From Aquisphaera insulae (lineage in GTDB: Bacteria > Planctomycetota > Planctomycetia > Isosphaerales > Isosphaeraceae): a DNA stretch of 64,000 nucleotides. The position numbers were made by a program, and so were the translations under genes. The notes below the pieces were generated by a model. It saw only the letters and a list, made by a program, of their open reading frames with translations, did no database searches and was not told where the DNA came from. Below are positions 15,530-22,876 of this stretch, piece after piece; position 1 is the first letter of the stretch; each line of letters begins with the position of its first letter. The stretch lies in NCBI RefSeq assembly GCF_011064615.1, contig NZ_JAALJH010000012.1, positions 62,001 through 126,000 on the forward strand, read 5' to 3'.

Positions 15530-17497
15530 GTGACCCCAGGAACCGGGTCGAAACGACGATCGGCCGACGATAAGGCCGCCGCGGAAGAAGCCCCGAGCCC
15601 CGCCGCGGGGGATGGCCCGGACGCGCCCGCGGCCGTCCCCGCCTCTTCGCCGGAAGGGGGCGAAGGGTACACGGTCGTCGCCCGCCGATACCGGCCGCAG
15701 CGGCTGGAGGACGTCGTCGGCCAGGACCATGTCGTCCAGGCCCTCCGGAATGCGATCAGGCTCAAGCGTCTGGCGCAGGCGTACCTTTTCTGCGGCACCC
15801 GGGGCGTCGGCAAGACGTCGATGGCCCGGATCTTCGCCAAGTGCCTGAACTGCGTGAAGGGGCCGACCGAAGAGCCCTGCCAGGTCTGCGACATCTGCCG
15901 GGCCATCGCCGCCGGCCAGGACGTGGACGTCATCGAGATCGACGGGGCCAGCAACAACGGCGTCGAGCAGGTCCGCGAACTCCGCCAGAACGCCTCGCTG
16001 CGGCCCAGCCGGGCCCGGTTCAAGATCTACTACATCGACGAGGTCCACATGCTCTCCACCGGGGCCTTCAACGCCCTGCTGAAGACGCTCGAGGAGCCCC
16101 CGTCGCACGTCAAGTTCTTCTTCGCCACGACCGAGGCCAACAAGATCCCGATCACGGTCCTCTCGCGGTGCCAGCGGTACGACTTCGCGGGGATCACGCC
16201 CGACGCCATCGTCAACAGCCTCAAGGACATCTGCCGCCGCGAGAGGATGGACGCGGAGCCGGAAGCCCTCCAGGTCGTCGCCCGCCGCGCGGGGGGCTCG
16301 ATGCGGGACGCCCAGTCGCTGCTCGAGCAGCTCCTGGCCTCCGGGAGCCCGAAGCTGACGGTGGAGGTGGTGCATCGGCTCCTCGGGACGCCCAGCGACG
16401 AACGGCTCCTGGGCGTGCTCGAGGCGCTCGCCGACCGCGACTCCGCGAAGGCCCTGTCGCTCCTGGACGAGGCGGCCTCGCAGGGCGTGGAGCCGGTGGA
16501 CCTGCTCTCCGGTGTCCTCGACTTCCTCCGCGACGCCCTGGTCCTCTCCGTCGGGGCCGGATCGATCCTGCTGGCCGTCACCCCGCGGCAGAAGCCCAGG
16601 CTCCAGGCCATCGTCGAGCGCTGGACCACCGACGCCATCCTCGCCGCCCTCCAGATCCTGGCCGAGGCCCGTGCCCGGATGAGGGGCACGCCGTATGGCC
16701 GACTGCTCGTGGAAATGGCCATGGTCCGGGTGGCCCGATTGGAGAACCTGTCCGACCTGGGCGATCTGGTGCAAAGGCTCGCGGATCTCGAGTCGGGGAC
16801 ACCGGTCTCGCATAGAACTCCGGCATCGAGCGAAAAAAAAAAGCAGGTCGGCCTGACGCCACCCCCGGAGCCGGCTCCCGCGGTCGCCCCCCAGGCTGAG
16901 ATCGCTTCCTTGAAGCCGAGTGAGCCGCCCTCTGCCCCCCCGGCTCGGGTCGAGAGGGGGACCGCGGTGGATCTTCCGTCGGTGGCGCCGGCTCCTGGAC
17001 CGTCGCCGGCTCCCCGGCGCCCCGTCGAGCCGGGGGGGACGGCCGGCCCGCGGGCTCCGGCGAAGGGCTCGGCCCCTCCCCTGGATGTGGAATCGATCCG
17101 CAAGTCCTGGGAAGAGCTGGTCAAGAAGGTGGGCCCGATCCTCGGGCTCAAGCTCGTCTCCGCCGAGCCGATCGCGGTGGAGGGCTCGGACGTGCTGGTC
17201 ATTGGTGCCAAGGCGGGCTACAATTCGCAGGCGGATGCCTGCGGGACCCCGGAGGCGATCGCCAAGATCGAGCAGGCCCTTCAGCGGATGTTCCATCGGC
17301 CGATCTCCGTCCGCTACCACCAGACGGCAGTCGCCGAATCCCCGGGCGTCCGGGGCACATCCTCCGAGTCCCGGCGGCAGGAGGTCCTGGCGGGCGACCC
17401 GATCGTCCAGCGGATGGTCGAGCTTTTCGAGGCCCGGCCGCTCCACCTGGAATACGAGGAGGAGCCCCAGCCGGGGGCGAATCCGGACCCGGATTAG
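15530..17497 (+). CDS. dnaX: DNA polymerase III subunits gamma and tau, 655 aa
   Basis: The start is taken at GTG 15530 (VTPGTGSKRR); the upstream ATG 15431 would lie inside the SRP RNA. After about 45 variable residues comes the clamp-loader ATPase: RRYRPQRLEDVVGQDHVVQA, Walker A GTRGVGKTS (89-97), a zinc module with four cysteines (CLNCVKGPTEEPCQVCDIC), Walker B YYIDEVHMLS and FATTEANKIP with the arginine-finger SRC region. Domain III ends near residue 425. An A10 run (16833-16842) follows, then a Pro/Ala-rich linker, then a C-terminal domain for tau-type contacts. Heads the dnaX-ybaB-recR cluster. Confidence 0.95.
   Translation: MTPGTGSKRRSADDKAAAEEAPSPAAGDGPDAPAAVPASSPEGGEGYTVVARRYRPQRLEDVVGQDHVVQALRNAIRLKRLAQAYLFCGTRGVGKTSMARIFAKCLNCVKGPTEEPCQVCDICRAIAAGQDVDVIEIDGASNNGVEQVRELRQNASLRPSRARFKIYYIDEVHMLSTGAFNALLKTLEEPPSHVKFFFATTEANKIPITVLSRCQRYDFAGITPDAIVNSLKDICRRERMDAEPEALQVVARRAGGSMRDAQSLLEQLLASGSPKLTVEVVHRLLGTPSDERLLGVLEALADRDSAKALSLLDEAASQGVEPVDLLSGVLDFLRDALVLSVGAGSILLAVTPRQKPRLQAIVERWTTDAILAALQILAEARARMRGTPYGRLLVEMAMVRVARLENLSDLGDLVQRLADLESGTPVSHRTPASSEKKKQVGLTPPPEPAPAVAPQAEIASLKPSEPPSAPPARVERGTAVDLPSVAPAPGPSPAPRRPVEPGGTAGPRAPAKGSAPPLDVESIRKSWEELVKKVGPILGLKLVSAEPIAVEGSDVLVIGAKAGYNSQADACGTPEAIAKIEQALQRMFHRPISVRYHQTAVAESPGVRGTSSESRRQEVLAGDPIVQRMVELFEARPLHLEYEEEPQPGANPDPD
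16833..16842 (+). other. dnaX slippery A10 run (tau/gamma frameshift site)
   Basis: Ten consecutive A residues in a very GC-rich gene encode E-K-K-K in frame 0 and contain the heptamer A-AAA-AAG. After a -1 shift, translation stops at TGA 16897-16899 (18 codons later); after +1, it stops at TGA 16854-16856 (four codons later). Slippage by ribosome or RNA polymerase would therefore make a short gamma-like protein of about 440-456 residues ending just after the ATPase region. A small CAGG-TCGG-CCTG hairpin (16844-16855) directly follows the run. Confidence 0.7.
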
Positions 17498-17544
17498 GTC
17501 CATTCTTGAGCCAGTCTCCTCGTGGCAAGATAAGGTAGGATAAC

Positions 17545-17919
17545 GTGTTCGGACAACTCGGCAATCTCGCGGAGCTGATGAAGAACGCCGGCAAGATCCG
17601 GGAGTCCATGGCCCGGGCGACGGAGTCGCTCGGCCAGATCCAGGTCGAGGGCACGTCCGGCGGTGGCGTGGTCAGCGCCCGGGTGAACGGCCGGCTCGAG
17701 GTCGTCTCGATCCGGATCGACCCCAAGCTCCTGGCCGATGGCGACGCCGAGCTCCTGGAAGACCTCGTGACGGCGGCCGTCAACGCCGGGCTGGTGAAGG
17801 CCCGGGAGACGGCCGCCCAGTCGTTCGCCTCGATCGCCGGCGGCATCCCGGGCTTCCCGCCCGCCGGCCTGATCCCCGGCATGGGCGGCTCCGATCCGGG
17901 CGACGCCGGGAGGTCCTGA
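17545..17919 (+). CDS. ybaB: YbaB/EbfC nucleoid-associated protein, 124 aa
   Basis: GTG start (VFGQLGNLAELMKNAGKI) preceded by AAGGTAGGATAAC. The N-terminal helix, central strands (VVSARVNGRLEVVSIRIDPKLL) and C-terminal helix (LVTAAVNAGLVKARETAA) match the YbaB/EbfC fold, which forms a pincer-like dimer that binds DNA non-specifically. The Gly/Pro-rich tail is typical. It lies between dnaX and recR, the usual location; its stop is one base from the recR ATG, so translation is probably coupled. Confidence 0.93.
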   Translation: MFGQLGNLAELMKNAGKIRESMARATESLGQIQVEGTSGGGVVSARVNGRLEVVSIRIDPKLLADGDAELLEDLVTAAVNAGLVKARETAAQSFASIAGGIPGFPPAGLIPGMGGSDPGDAGRS

Positions 17920-17920
17920 C

Positions 17921-18562
17921 ATGCCCCGCGGCGAAAGTCGTACCGGCAGCAACGGTTCCGGCGGCTTCTCGGTCGCCGTCGATCGCCTGACGGCCGCCCT
18001 GGGACGCCTGCCGGGCATCGGCGCCAAGTCCGCGGAGCGGCTGGCCCACCACCTGCTCAAGTGCCCCGTCGACGAGGCCGTCGAGCTCGCCGAGGCGATC
18101 CGCGCGGCCAAGGAGCAGATCCAGCACTGCCAGGTCTGCTTCCACCTCACCGAGGCCGAGCAGCCGACCTGCACCATCTGCCGCGATCCCCGCCGGGACG
18201 CCGGCATCGTCTGCGTCGTCGAGCAGTCGCGGGACCTCCTCTCCCTGGAGAAGGCCGGCACCTACCAGGGCGTCTACCACGTCCTGCTCGGCCGCCTCGC
18301 CCCGCTCCAGGGCATGGGCCCGGACCAACTGACCGTTGACGCCCTCGAGCATCGCGTCCGCGCCGGGAACGTCCGCGAGCTGATCATGGCCACCAATCCG
18401 AACCTCGAAGGGGACGGTACGGCCCTCTACATCGCCAAGCGATTGCAGGACCAGCCGGTCCTCATCACCCGCCTGGCTCGCGGCGTGGCGTCCGGGAGCA
18501 CCCTGGAATTCGCCAGCAGCCACATGCTGGCCGACGCGTTGGATGGCCGACAGCCTTTCTGA
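17921..18562 (+). CDS. recR: Recombination mediator RecR, 213 aa
   Basis: Helix-hairpin-helix LGRLPGIGAKSAERLAHHLL (about 27-46), four-cysteine zinc finger CQVCFHLTEAEQPTCTIC, TOPRIM domain beginning IVCVVEQSRDLLSLE and conserved YHVLLGRLAPLQGMGPD. RecR forms ring-shaped complexes with RecO or RecF to load RecA on gapped DNA. It has about 15 extra Ser/Gly-rich residues at the N-terminus compared with common RecR, so an internal start is possible, although ATG 17921 follows ybaB directly. Last gene of the dnaX cluster. Confidence 0.95.
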   Translation: MPRGESRTGSNGSGGFSVAVDRLTAALGRLPGIGAKSAERLAHHLLKCPVDEAVELAEAIRAAKEQIQHCQVCFHLTEAEQPTCTICRDPRRDAGIVCVVEQSRDLLSLEKAGTYQGVYHVLLGRLAPLQGMGPDQLTVDALEHRVRAGNVRELIMATNPNLEGDGTALYIAKRLQDQPVLITRLARGVASGSTLEFASSHMLADALDGRQPF

Positions 18563-18584
18563 AAGTCTTTCAAACAAAGACTTT
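18562..18584. repeat. Perfect inverted repeat after recR
   Basis: AAAGTCTTT-CAAAC-AAAGACTTT: nine paired bases and a five-base loop beginning at the last base of the recR stop codon. It is strikingly AT-rich for this genome. No T run follows (GCGGCG), so it is not a standard Rho-independent terminator; it could be a 3' end stabiliser or a Rho-assisted termination structure. Confidence 0.6.
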
Positions 18585-18652
18585 GCGGCGCCGGATGCGG
18601 ACTGACGCCGGCCCCCGGGGGGCGATTCTCGAGCCCGAGCGGCAGAGCCCCC

Positions 18653-18681
18653 TTGCGTGATGATCCGGGATGGCATAGAAT
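18653..18681 (+). promoter_or_regulatory. Candidate sigma-70 promoter for rpoN
   Basis: TTGCGT (18653-18658), a 17-base spacer and TAGAAT (18676-18681). The -10 box matches 5 of 6 consensus positions. The predicted leader is about 80 bases to the ATG at 18767. Confidence 0.45.
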
Positions 18682-18766
18682 TTGCTAACCTATCCGGCGG
18701 GTGGCGGCCCTGGCGGCCCGCTATCCTCGACGTCATTCCGCGACGCGATGGGGCAGAGGACTGACC

Positions 18767-20221
18767 ATGCGCCTTGATACATCGCAGCAGATGCGAACCG
18801 AGATGCGCCTTCGAATGGCGCCTCGGATGATCCAGTCGATGGAGATCCTCCAGCTCCCGATCATGGCCTTGCAGGAGAAGATCGAGCAGGAGCTCAGCGA
18901 GAACCCGATGCTCGTCGACCTGCGGGAGAGCAGCCCGACGGGGGATGCCGAGGGCGAGGAAGGTGGCCCGCCGGCCGTCGCCGAGCCCGAAGCCGAGGGC
19001 GAGCCGAGCGAGTTCGACAGCCTGATCAACCTGGATGAGAACTGGAGCGAGCTCTACGACGAGGGCCCGCGGCGGAGCCGGGCGTCCCTCAGCGAGGAGG
19101 GGGACCGCAAGCAGGACGCGATGCAGAACATGGCCTCGCGGCCCCGGTCCTTCCACGACAGCCTGACCGAGCAGCTCTGCTTCGACGATTGCGACCCGAT
19201 CGTCCGCCAGCTCGCCGAGTTCATCATCTACAACCTGGACGACAACGGCTATCTCAAGCTCGACCTCCACGACGTGGTCCGCGACTTCGGGGGCGAGGCC
19301 ACCGAGGAGCAGGCCGAGGAGGCGCTCCGGATGGTCCAGAAGCTGGACCCCCCGGGCGTCGGCGCGCGGGACCTGCGCGAATGCCTGCTCCTCCAGCTCA
19401 CCCCGGAGACGCCCAGTCACGACATCCTCCGGACCCTGATCTCCAACCACCTGGACGACCTCCAGCACAACCGGCTGCCGGCCATCGAGAAGAAGACCGG
19501 CTTCTCGATCGCCACCATCAAGGAAGCCCTCGAGCATCTCCGCCGGCTCAATCCCAAGCCGGGCGCGTCCTTCGCGATCGACACCGGCAACAAGTACGTC
19601 GTCCCCGACCTCATCGTGGAGGCCGACGAGCTGGGCAATTACGAGGTCCGGCTGGTGGACGACCACATGCCGAACCTGTCGATCTCGCGGTACTACCAGA
19701 AGCAGCTCCGGAACAAGTCCACGGACCCGGCCGCGCGGGAGTTCATCCAGAAGCGGATCCAGTCGGCCCGCTGGCTCATCGAATCGATCGAGCAGCGCCG
19801 CAATACCCTGCTCAAGGTGGCCCGGGCCATCATCGAGCACCAGAAGGTCTTCCTCGACAAGGGGCCGGAGTTCATCGAGCCCCTCAAGATGCAGCAGATC
19901 GCCGACCGGGTGGGCGTGCACGTCACCACCGTGAGCCGCGCGGTCGATGACAAGTGGGTCCAGACCCCGCGCGGCATCTTCCCCCTGAAGCGGTTCTTCG
20001 GCGGCGGGACGACCACCGCCGGCGGCGAGGAGATCGCCTGGGACACCATCAAGCAGAAGCTGCTGGACATCATCGCCAAGGAAGACAAGTCGAACCCGCT
20101 CTCCGACGAGGAGATCGTCGACGAGATGCGCCGCCAGGACCTGGTCGTCGCCCGCCGGACCGTCACCAAGTACCGCCAGGCCCTGAACATCCTCTCCAGC
20201 CGCCAGCGCAGACAATTCTAA
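18767..20221 (+). CDS. rpoN: RNA polymerase sigma-54 factor, 484 aa
   Basis: Start ATG 18767 (MRLDTSQQMRTEMRL). Region I is the Gln/Leu-rich activator-responsive segment (MAPRMIQSMEILQLP). An acidic region II of about 80 residues is longer than in many relatives. Core-binding and helix-turn-helix regions follow (MQQIADRVGVHVTTVSRAV). Near the end is the RpoN box ARRTVTKYRQ (462-471), which reads the -24 element. It directs transcription that needs ATP-driven enhancer-binding proteins. Separated from recR by about 200 bases containing an inverted repeat and a likely promoter, so probably its own unit. Confidence 0.96.
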   Translation: MRLDTSQQMRTEMRLRMAPRMIQSMEILQLPIMALQEKIEQELSENPMLVDLRESSPTGDAEGEEGGPPAVAEPEAEGEPSEFDSLINLDENWSELYDEGPRRSRASLSEEGDRKQDAMQNMASRPRSFHDSLTEQLCFDDCDPIVRQLAEFIIYNLDDNGYLKLDLHDVVRDFGGEATEEQAEEALRMVQKLDPPGVGARDLRECLLLQLTPETPSHDILRTLISNHLDDLQHNRLPAIEKKTGFSIATIKEALEHLRRLNPKPGASFAIDTGNKYVVPDLIVEADELGNYEVRLVDDHMPNLSISRYYQKQLRNKSTDPAAREFIQKRIQSARWLIESIEQRRNTLLKVARAIIEHQKVFLDKGPEFIEPLKMQQIADRVGVHVTTVSRAVDDKWVQTPRGIFPLKRFFGGGTTTAGGEEIAWDTIKQKLLDIIAKEDKSNPLSDEEIVDEMRRQDLVVARRTVTKYRQALNILSSRQRRQF

Positions 20222-20230
20222 AGGCGGACC

Positions 20231-20464
20231 AACCACAGAGGCACGAAGACACAGAGAAGAGGAAAATAGGGACGGCAAGGCAAGAGATAAGCCTTCTCGA
20301 ATAGGCCATGGAAGCTGGGCGGCTTATTGCGTCCGAGGGAAGGGGTCGTGTCGGACCTTTCTCGTCAGCGAGATTCCTCGCACTGCAGTCTCTCTATCTC
20401 CAAATTCTCTCCCTCTCTCCTCTCGTCATCCCCGTCTTCTCTGCGTCTCCGTGCCTCTGTGGTT
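20231..20464. repeat. 234-bp element with inverted terminal arms
   Basis: The left arm, AACCACAGAGGCACGAAGAC then ACAGAGAAG, at 20231-20260 is the near-perfect reverse complement of the right arm at 20434-20464 (CTTCTCTGCG..CTCTGTGGTT). The interior is not coding and turns pyrimidine-rich before the right arm. It fills the gap between rpoN and the convergent XRE gene. The ACCACAGAGGCAC theme belongs to a dispersed bacterial repeat type; whether it is mobile, a structured RNA or a termination unit is unknown. Its size and layout match the element at 31309-31541. Confidence 0.75.
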
Positions 20465-20474
20465 AGTTCACCTC

Positions 20475-20945
20475 TCAGGCTGAGACGGTGCTGGCGCGCG
20501 GGCTGACGTGGGGGGCGGGGATGGCCTGCGAGGGCGAAGGCTTGGCCTCCGTGACGGTCGAATCCTTGTCGATCTCGATGACCGGCTTGGCGGCGCCGAC
20601 CAGTCGGCTCATGGCGACCTCGTAGCCGAGGAATCGGACGTTCTCGAGGATCGTCAGGATCTCGGGGGAGCCGAGCTTCTGGATCAGGTTGAGGGCCTTG
20701 CGCTCGTCGGGGGAGACCGAGTCGGCCGGCCCGGGAGGTTCGGCATCGACGGTGTCGTCGGCCAGGTAGTCGAGCGAGACTTCCAGGGCCTGGGCCAGCC
20801 GGAGGGCGTTGTCCAGGCCGGGCCGCGACTTCCCCTGCAGGATCCGGGAGATCTCCGAATCGCTGACCTGGGAGAGTCTCGCGAGCTTCTGCCCGTTGAG
20901 CCCCCTGGTGTTCATCAAGTTCTTGAGCTTCTGCTTGAGTTCCAT
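20475..20945 (-). CDS. XRE-family transcriptional regulator, 156 aa
   Basis: Start at the ATG ending at 20945 (MELKQKLKNLMNTRGL). A Cro/C1-type helix-turn-helix occupies residues 1-65, including GQKLARLSQVSDSEISRILQ and LRLAQALEVSLDYLADD. The second half is a helical region (DERKALNLIQKLGSPEIL) and an unstructured Pro/Ser/Thr tail, perhaps for sensing or oligomerisation. Single-copy regulator without an obvious partner gene; the polyprenyl synthase gene lies 333 bases upstream on the same strand. Target genes unknown. Confidence 0.85.
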   Translation of the reverse strand: MELKQKLKNLMNTRGLNGQKLARLSQVSDSEISRILQGKSRPGLDNALRLAQALEVSLDYLADDTVDAEPPGPADSVSPDERKALNLIQKLGSPEILTILENVRFLGYEVAMSRLVGAAKPVIEIDKDSTVTEAKPSPSQAIPAPHVSPRASTVSA

Positions 20946-21278
20946 GGCAGAACTATAGGACTTCTCCCCGATGCGGGGGCAACTCTCGGGTGTTTTTTCC
21001 GATTCCATCATCGGGGATCACAGATGCGGGATCGGCCGTGTTGCGAATGGACAAAAGTATGTCGGGATGGCGTGGGGCAATGTGGCGTGGTGCCCAGGGA
21101 AAAGCGGACGTTCTGGGGGACGAGATCCAATCCCGCGGCTGGGAGGGCCGCGACCTGCGGCGTTCCCCGACGACGCGTTTCCCGGGCCGTGGGCCATCAT
21201 AACGCGAATCGATCCGGATGCAATTCAAAAGGCCGTGCGACGGCCGGATTTGCCGAACCGGGAGGGCGGGGCGGGATT
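20946..21278. other. Intergenic region upstream of the XRE gene
   Basis: No gene seen. It holds the terminator of the polyprenyl synthase gene (21227-21245) and must contain the promoter of the XRE gene, but no convincing -35/-10 pair was identified. Confidence 0.5.
21227..21245 (-). terminator. Rho-independent terminator after the polyprenyl synthase gene
   Basis: On the minus strand, GGCCGT-CGC-ACGGCC is followed directly by TTTT. The six-pair GC-rich stem and U tract begin about 33 bases after the stop of the gene ending at 21279. Confidence 0.65.
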
Positions 21279-22286
21279 TCAGGAGGACCGGCGGACGCTC
21301 AGCTCGGCGAGCACGCGGAGCGACGCGGCGGCCTCGGAATCGGGCAGGCCGTCGAGCGCGGCGATCGCGTCGCGGACGTGGCCGCGGGCGCGCTGCCAGG
21401 CGTAGTCGAGCGAGCCGGCCTCCTCGAGCAGCGGGACGAGTTCCTCGCGGCACTCGGGCCGGGCGCGTTCCAGCAGGCGGCGGGCGGCGGCGGCCTTGGC
21501 GGCCGGCGCGTTGGCCAGCAGGTGGATGACCGGCAGGGTGAGCTTCTGCTTCTCCAGGTCGGTCCCCAGGCTCTTGCCGGTGGCCCGCTCGTCGCCCCAG
21601 ATGTCGAGCACGTCGTCGGCGATCTGGAAGGCGATCCCGAGGTTGCGTCCGTAGCGGTCGAACGCCTCCGCCGTCGCGGCGTCGGCGCCGGCGTAATGGG
21701 CGCCCAGGCGGCACGAGACCGCGGTCAACTCCGCCGTCTTGCCGTCGATGATGGCGAAGTAGCCCGCCTCGTCCAGGTCGAGGTTGCCCCGATGGTGGAC
21801 CTGCTGCATCTCCCCCTCGCAGACCCTGTTCGTCGCCCGGCCGATCAAGCGGCATGCCAGCGTGGTCTCGAGCGAGGCCGCGAGGTGGAAGGCATGGGTG
21901 AACATGTAGTCGCCCAGGAGGACCGCGGTCTCGTTGCCCCACTCGGCGTTCACCGTGGCGGCATGGCGGCGGACCATCGACTCGTCGAGGATGTCGTCGT
22001 GCACGAGGGTCGCCGTGTGGATCATCTCGACGACCGCCGCCAGCACGGGGTGGGCCTCGGTGATGGCGCCGCAGGCCCGGCCCGAGAGGAGCAGGAGCGC
22101 CGGGCGGAGCCGCTTGCCCCGGTAGTCGCCGCAATGGTCGACGAGCTGTTGCACGAACGGGAAGCGGCTCTCGAGCTCGCGGCGGAAGACCCGCTCCGCC
22201 TCGGCCAGCTCGTCGCGGATCGTCGCGAACAGGTCCGTCAGGGCGCGCCGGGTGGGGTCCATCTCGAGCACGGGTCGCCTCGTCAT
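21279..22286 (-). CDS. Trans-polyprenyl diphosphate synthase (IspB/HepT type), 335 aa
   Basis: Both aspartate-rich motifs are present: LVHDDILDES (DDxxD at 97-101) and IADDVLDIWGD (224-228), with the basic KRLRPAL region at 58-64 and CEGEMQQVHH between them. The first motif has DDxxD with two residues before the second Asp pair, as in long-chain prenyl synthases. It condenses isopentenyl units onto an allylic diphosphate to make the side chain of menaquinone or ubiquinone; chain length cannot be read here. Starts at ATG 22286, 6 bases after the moaC stop, so probably cotranscribed with moaC. An alternative start is MDPTRRAL (22262). Confidence 0.9.
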   Translation of the reverse strand: MTRRPVLEMDPTRRALTDLFATIRDELAEAERVFRRELESRFPFVQQLVDHCGDYRGKRLRPALLLLSGRACGAITEAHPVLAAVVEMIHTATLVHDDILDESMVRRHAATVNAEWGNETAVLLGDYMFTHAFHLAASLETTLACRLIGRATNRVCEGEMQQVHHRGNLDLDEAGYFAIIDGKTAELTAVSCRLGAHYAGADAATAEAFDRYGRNLGIAFQIADDVLDIWGDERATGKSLGTDLEKQKLTLPVIHLLANAPAAKAAAARRLLERARPECREELVPLLEEAGSLDYAWQRARGHVRDAIAALDGLPDSEAAASLRVLAELSVRRSS

Positions 22287-22291
22287 CCTCG

Positions 22292-22765
22292 TCACCGCCT
22301 CACGTAGTGGCCGCTCCGGCCGCCTGCCTTCTCCTCCAGGCGGATGGGGCCGATCTCCATCTCCCGGTCCACCGCCTTGCACATGTCGTAGATCGTGAGC
22401 GCGGCGACGCTCACGGCCGTCAGGGCTTCCATCTCCACGCCGGTCCGCCCGACCAGCCGCGCAATCGCCTCGATCGCCACCCGGTCCGGAGGGGCCGCCG
22501 CCAGCCGCACCTCGACCGCGTCCAGGCCCAGCGGATGGCAGAGCGGGATCAGCTCCCCCGTCCGCTTGGCCGCCATGATCCCCGCCAGCCTCGCGACCTC
22601 CAGGACGTCCCCCTTCGCCAGCCGCCGATCCGAGACCAGGGCGAGCGTCGCCGGCGCCATCCGCACCCAGCCGCTGGCCCTCGCCATCCGCGAGGTCGCC
22701 TCCTTGCCGGAGACGTCCACCATCCGGGCGGCCCCGGCGTCGTCAAAGTGCGTCAGCTCGGCCAT
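22292..22765 (-). CDS. moaC: Cyclic pyranopterin monophosphate synthase, 157 aa
   Basis: Family motifs in order: [20 protein letters not shown] near the start, [14 protein letters not shown] (active-site Lys and His region), [20 protein letters not shown] and [10 protein letters not shown] with the catalytic Asp/Lys pair. MoaC converts 3',8-cyclo-GTP to cPMP in molybdenum cofactor synthesis. Full length for the family. Other moa genes are not in the window. It heads a likely two-gene unit with the polyprenyl synthase gene. Confidence 0.95.
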   Translation of the reverse strand: MAELTHFDDAGAARMVDVSGKEATSRMARASGWVRMAPATLALVSDRRLAKGDVLEVARLAGIMAAKRTGELIPLCHPLGLDAVEVRLAAAPPDRVAIEAIARLVGRTGVEMEALTAVSVAALTIYDMCKAVDREMEIGPIRLEEKAGGRSGHYVRR

Positions 22766-22876
22766 GCATGGATACCCAATCTCCGTTCAATTCATTCTGA
22801 AAGTATTCTACGAACTGTCCATGTCCCGGCTAGTGGACTTGTTGAGAAATTCGAAACAACCGATCGAGACACGAAG

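Noticed and set aside
17780..20278. An 832-codon minus-strand frame across recR and rpoN
   Set aside because: Both genes on the plus strand have full family motifs; the antisense product is low-complexity and results from GC-rich third positions.
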